In this document: one piece after another, positions 58,286 to 61,157 of the stretch
Position numbering within the stretch: the first letter of the stretch is position 1
How the letters are laid out: each line of letters starts with the position of its first letter
Assembly (NCBI GenBank): GCA_902462525.1
Contig: CABQCA010000001.1
Location: 1 to 61,157 of the forward strand
Direction: 5' to 3'
DNA from: an uncultured Porphyromonadaceae bacterium
Lineage (GTDB): Bacteria; Bacteroidota; Bacteroidia; Bacteroidales; Muribaculaceae
Length of the DNA stretch: 61,157 nt
Program-made: the position numbers and the translations under genes
Notes under the pieces: model-generated
Seen by the model: the letters and a program-made list of their open reading frames with translations, nothing else
Database searches by the model: none
Told to the model about the DNA's origin: nothing

Positions 58286-59127
58286 TGGAAAACTACGACA
58301 TACGGCCCGATGTGCTCAACTACGACGACATCCGGGCTCTGGTGCCTGCGCTCGACGGCCACCCCAGGCTCGTCAACTGGCTGCTTCACGTGCTGTCGGT
58401 CGATAAAGTGAATGCCGTGCACGCCAAATGCTGCGACACTCCCGGGCCGGAATTCGTGCGCCGTCTGCTTCTCGAGGAGTTCAGAATAAAACTGCGGGTC
58501 GACGGACGTGACGTGCTCGACAATCTTCCTAAGGGGGCTTTTATTACTGTCAGCAATCACCCCTTCGGTGCCCTCGACGGCATCGCTCTCATCTACCTTA
58601 TCACGCGTCACAGGCCCGAATATAAGGTTATGGTGAACATGGTGCTCAACAAAATCTCGGCCATGAGACCTAATTTCATCGCCGTCGACGCTATGGCAAG
58701 CGACGACCCGGCCAAACGAGCCGTTTCCGTAGCCGGCATACGCACTGTCCTTCGCCAGCTCAAAGACGGACAGCCCGTAGGCTTTTTTCCCGCCGGTGCC
58801 ATGAGCAAAACCACGCTTTGCCACGGTCTTCAGGACCGTCAGTGGCAACCGACGGTCCTTCAGATTATCCAGCGCGCTAAAGTGCCCGTCATTCCCATCT
58901 ATTTTCACGGCAGCAACAGCTGGTGGTTCAACCTTCTGGGGCATATATGCTGGCCGGCGCGCTCGCTGCGTCTGCCGGCTGAAGTATTCCGCAAAGCCGG
59001 AACGGAGATGCATATCAGCGCCGGCCGTCCCATCGGCGTAGAAGAGCAGGCAGCTCATGGGACAACTGCCGAGGAACTCGGCGCATATATCCGCGAAAAA
59101 ACCTACGCCTTGCGCAGCAATCCCTGA
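58285..59127 (+). CDS. PlsC-like lysophospholipid/glycerolipid acyltransferase
   Basis: 280 residues from ATG 58285. The active site is SNHPFGALDGI, the HP-x-G-x-x-D form (His to Asp five apart) of the hemolysin-like acyltransferase branch, not the classic HX4D. Later landmarks: FFPAGAMSK (substrate site, usually FPEG) and VPVIPIYFHGSNSWW. A membrane-surface enzyme transferring acyl chains to glycerol- or amino-acid-based lipids; similar proteins act as GlsA-type O-acyltransferases in Bacteroides glycine lipids, but the partner GlsB is not here. Second gene of the pair. Confidence 0.83.
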   Translation: MENYDIRPDVLNYDDIRALVPALDGHPRLVNWLLHVLSVDKVNAVHAKCCDTPGPEFVRRLLLEEFRIKLRVDGRDVLDNLPKGAFITVSNHPFGALDGIALIYLITRHRPEYKVMVNMVLNKISAMRPNFIAVDAMASDDPAKRAVSVAGIRTVLRQLKDGQPVGFFPAGAMSKTTLCHGLQDRQWQPTVLQIIQRAKVPVIPIYFHGSNSWWFNLLGHICWPARSLRLPAEVFRKAGTEMHISAGRPIGVEEQAAHGTTAEELGAYIREKTYALRSNP

Positions 59128-59146
59128 GCTGTAGTTCACAGAACAC

Positions 59147-59182
59147 AGCGGGCAACTTTCAGCGGAGTTGCCCGCTTTTTTT
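59147..59182 (+). terminator. terminator of the ATP-grasp/acyltransferase operon
   Basis: AGCGGGCAACT pairs with AGTTGCCCGCT (11 bp), followed by seven T. Confidence 0.88.
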
Positions 59183-59237
59183 GCATGGAAATAACGATTT
59201 GGCTACGTTGCTGTATTAACATACATTTACACATAAA

Positions 59238-59295
59238 GTCTCTAAATCGGCTTAATTAACTAATTTATACATTGAAGCCCTAAAATTAGGCTTGG
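59238..59295. promoter_or_regulatory. twin dyad elements upstream of the inositol-phosphate synthase gene
   Basis: AAGCCCTAAAATTAGGCTT (59277-59295) is a dyad (AAGCC/GGCTT). AAGTCTCTAAATCGGCTT (59238-59255) is a degenerate copy 39 bp upstream, about four helical turns. They lie 60-115 bp upstream of the -7 box, in AT-rich DNA. Candidate tandem operator. Confidence 0.45.
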
Positions 59296-59353
59296 TTTAC
59301 ACAATTTTGCTATTTTTATATCCATGAAATTTTCACATTTCAAAAACTCTTTC

Positions 59354-59361
59354 TACTTTTG
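59354..59361 (+). promoter_or_regulatory. -7 box TACTTTTG of the inositol-phosphate synthase gene
   Basis: Fits TAnnTTTG; leader of about 65 nt to ATG 59432. Confidence 0.65.
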
Positions 59362-59431
59362 GGCTCGCGTTTCAAACATTCGTTTCAAAGCGTCACAAAC
59401 AGAAATCAAATTAACTAAATAGAAAAGAAAA

Positions 59432-60769
59432 ATGAGCAATCCTAATGTGAAGCCGGCAACCGGCAAGCTCGGTGTGATGGTCGTAGGACTCGGCGCCGTA
59501 ACAACAACATTCATGACCGGCGTCCTGATGACACGTCGCGGTCTTGCCAAGCCCGTCGGCTCGATGACTCAGTACGATAAAATCCGTGTAGGCCAGGGTG
59601 CCGATAAAAAATATCTCCATTACAAGGACATCGTGCCTATCGCCGACCTCAACGACATCGTGTTCGGTGCCTGGGATGTATATCCTGCCAACGCCTACCA
59701 GTCGGCCATTCACGCCGAAGTGCTCAAAGAACGCGACATCGAGCCCGTTGCCGACGAACTTAAAGCCATTGTGCCTATGACCGCCGCTTTCGATCCCAAC
59801 TACGCCAAGCGTCTCCACGGCACAAATGTGAAAGAAGGCACTCGTTGGGAACTTGTCGAACAGCTCCGCGAAGATATCCGTAATTTCAAGAAAGAAAAAG
59901 GTGTCGACCGCGTGGTTGTGCTCTGGGCTGCCTCGACTGAAGTCTACGTACCCGTTGACGAAAAGATTCACTATACTCTCGCCGCCCTTGAAGAAGCAAT
60001 GAAGGCCGACGACAAAGAGCACATCGCACCCTCTATGTGCTACGCTTACGCGGCCCTCTCAGAAGGCGCTCCCTTCATCATGGGCGCTCCCAACACCACC
60101 GTCGACATTCCCGCCATGTGGGAACTCGCCGAAAAGACCGGCATGCCAATCGCCGGCAAGGATTTCAAGACAGGCCAGACGCTCGTGAAATCGGGCTTCG
60201 CTCCCATTATCGGCACCCGTTGCCTGGGCCTCAACGGCTGGTTCTCGACAAATATCCTCGGCAACCGCGACGGCCTCGTGCTCGACGAGCCTGCCAACTT
60301 CCGCACAAAGGAAGTTTCGAAGCTCTCGACACTCGAAAGCATCCTCGTGGCTGAGGATCAGCCCGACCTCTACGGCGCCAACTGCGGCGGCGAAGAAAAC
60401 GACCATGCCGGCTACTACCACAAAGTGCGTATCAACTACTATCCCCCGCGCAACGACAACAAGGAAGGCTGGGACAACATCGACATCTTCGGCTGGATGG
60501 GCTATCCCATGCAGATCAAAATCAACTTCCTCTGCCGCGACTCTATCCTCGCAGCTCCTCTCTGTCTCGACCTTGTGCTCCTGAGCGACCTCGCGGCTCG
60601 CGCCGGACGCTACGGCATACAGCGTTTCCTCAGCTTCTTCCTCAAGAGCCCCATGCACGACTATACCAAGGACGAGGTACCCGTAAACCACCTCTTCCAG
60701 CAGTATGTCATGCTTAAGAACGCTATCCGCGAAATGGGCGGCTATCCCGCCGACGAAACAATCGACTAA
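59432..60769 (+). CDS. ino1: myo-inositol-1-phosphate synthase
   Basis: 445 residues. The Rossmann NAD site is VMVVGLGAVTTTFMTGVLM. The catalytic region has AGKDFKTGQTLVKSGFAP (Lys-rich KDFKTGQT, the family hallmark), GTRCLGLNGWFSTNILGNRDG, and KVRINYYPPRNDNKEGWDNIDIFGWMG. It cyclises glucose-6-phosphate to inositol-1-phosphate, feeding inositol phospholipids, including inositol sphingolipids in Bacteroides. The CDP-alcohol transferase and phosphatase that normally accompany it are not in the window. Upstream neighbours are a lipid acyltransferase pair, but in a separate operon. Confidence 0.93.
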   Translation: MSNPNVKPATGKLGVMVVGLGAVTTTFMTGVLMTRRGLAKPVGSMTQYDKIRVGQGADKKYLHYKDIVPIADLNDIVFGAWDVYPANAYQSAIHAEVLKERDIEPVADELKAIVPMTAAFDPNYAKRLHGTNVKEGTRWELVEQLREDIRNFKKEKGVDRVVVLWAASTEVYVPVDEKIHYTLAALEEAMKADDKEHIAPSMCYAYAALSEGAPFIMGAPNTTVDIPAMWELAEKTGMPIAGKDFKTGQTLVKSGFAPIIGTRCLGLNGWFSTNILGNRDGLVLDEPANFRTKEVSKLSTLESILVAEDQPDLYGANCGGEENDHAGYYHKVRINYYPPRNDNKEGWDNIDIFGWMGYPMQIKINFLCRDSILAAPLCLDLVLLSDLAARAGRYGIQRFLSFFLKSPMHDYTKDEVPVNHLFQQYVMLKNAIREMGGYPADETID

Positions 60770-60792
60770 CCCCTTCTACACAATTATCCCAC

Positions 60793-60833
60793 AAAGCCTT
60801 CCGGAACGCAAAGCCTATCCGGGAGGCTTTTTG
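60793..60833 (+). terminator. terminator of the inositol-phosphate synthase gene
   Basis: AAAGCCT-T-CCGGA and TCCGG-G-AGGCTTT pair around a 12-nt loop, followed by TTTTTG. Confidence 0.85.
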
Positions 60834-60874
60834 TCAAACTATGTTAAATATTTGATTGGTCTGGCAAATTAGCG

Positions 60875-60882
60875 TATCTTTG
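60875..60882 (+). promoter_or_regulatory. -7 box TATCTTTG of tmRNA
   Basis: Perfect -7 element about 34 nt before the mature 5' end; the pre-RNA leader holds a small CACAC/GTGTG stem. Confidence 0.75.
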
Positions 60883-60915
60883 CAGACTACACACCGCGAA
60901 GTGTGCTCAAAAAAT

Positions 60916-61157
60916 GGGGTTGACCGGTTTTGACAGCGTGTAGAAGTGGTGGGTAAGCGTGCAGAGCTATGAAGCCTATGCTCTTTAATATCTGACTTCT
61001 ACCAATTTAAATGGCGAAAACAACTACGCTCTTGCTGCTTGATTGAAGTACAGTAGATCAGCTTAATCGCCGCAACAGTTGCAGCGACAAGACATCGCCC
61101 GATTGTCCTTTTTCCGAGACTTATCGACAAGGCGGTGCAGGAATATCGGAAATAGGG
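60916..61157 (+). ncRNA. ssrA: tmRNA (5' part, cut by the window end)
   Basis: Begins GGGGTTGACCGGTTTTGACA, the tRNA-like 5' domain. The tag reading frame GGC GAA AAC AAC TAC GCT CTT GCT GCT TGA (61013-61042) encodes GENNYALAA, the tag known from Bacteroidales. Pseudoknot and 3' acceptor sequences continue beyond the window. tmRNA rescues stalled ribosomes with SmpB. Confidence 0.95.

Overview
The window is a chromosomal segment of a Bacteroidales bacterium, most probably a Muribaculaceae (S24-7) gut lineage. Support: almost every transcription unit starts with the Bacteroidetes -7 box TAnnTTTG (often TATCTTTG); outer-membrane proteins end in Phe or in C-terminal sorting tails; the tmRNA tag reads GENNYALAA; and the set DUF4199, DUF6048/DUF6452, KorAB, NamZ and PG0541-type protein is Bacteroidales-like. 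The family-level placement is inference.

Layout. 1-3.6 kb: the integrase end of an AT-rich mobile island (tyrosine recombinase, GNAT toxin with small antitoxin, a hypothetical protein, and a zinc-peptidase gene broken by a frameshift in a (TA)4 tract). 3.6-13 kb: YjjG-like nucleotidase and cell-surface genes (BIG2 repeat protein, OmpA-domain protein, giant coiled-coil lipoprotein, outer-membrane protein). 13-24 kb: housekeeping clusters (comM / DUF4369 lipoprotein / pldA; parE-coaD-S41 protease), a sugar transferase, a ClC channel and tcdA. 24-34 kb: a 2598-residue secreted subtilase with a type IX-like sorting tail, then a BlaI/BlaR1-type regulator pair with operator-like dyads. 34-38 kb: a tightly overlapped six-gene operon (DUF4199, GT2, nitroreductase, DUF6452, DUF6048, SDR). 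38-44 kb: hrpB, then 2-oxoglutarate:ferredoxin oxidoreductase korAB. 44-48 kb: a probable structured ncRNA behind a near-consensus promoter, and a namZ-symporter-WYL operon whose leader has two interleaved hairpins. 48.2-50.2 kb: tRNA-Ala(GGC) followed by a small, partly decayed accessory islet (MntA/HepT toxin-antitoxin, truncated HepT copy, DUF3795, YciI, tautomerase, gene remnants). 50-61 kb: a Cys-rich secreted protein, a TolC-MFP-RND efflux operon with a PII-like partner, an ATP-grasp/acyltransferase pair, myo-inositol-phosphate synthase, and the 5' part of tmRNA.

How the genes work together. Envelope biology dominates: surface proteins and proteases, the OMPLA phospholipase, lipid and inositol metabolism, efflux, and peptidoglycan-sugar salvage (NamZ plus symporter). 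The strongest leads for something undescribed are the structured RNA at 43.95-44.17 kb, the mutually exclusive hairpins in the namZ leader, the octamer tandem arrays after clc and around namZ/symporter, the palindromic divergent promoter in front of the giant protease, and the slippage-prone peptidase gene at the left end. All family assignments come from reading motifs, with no database search.
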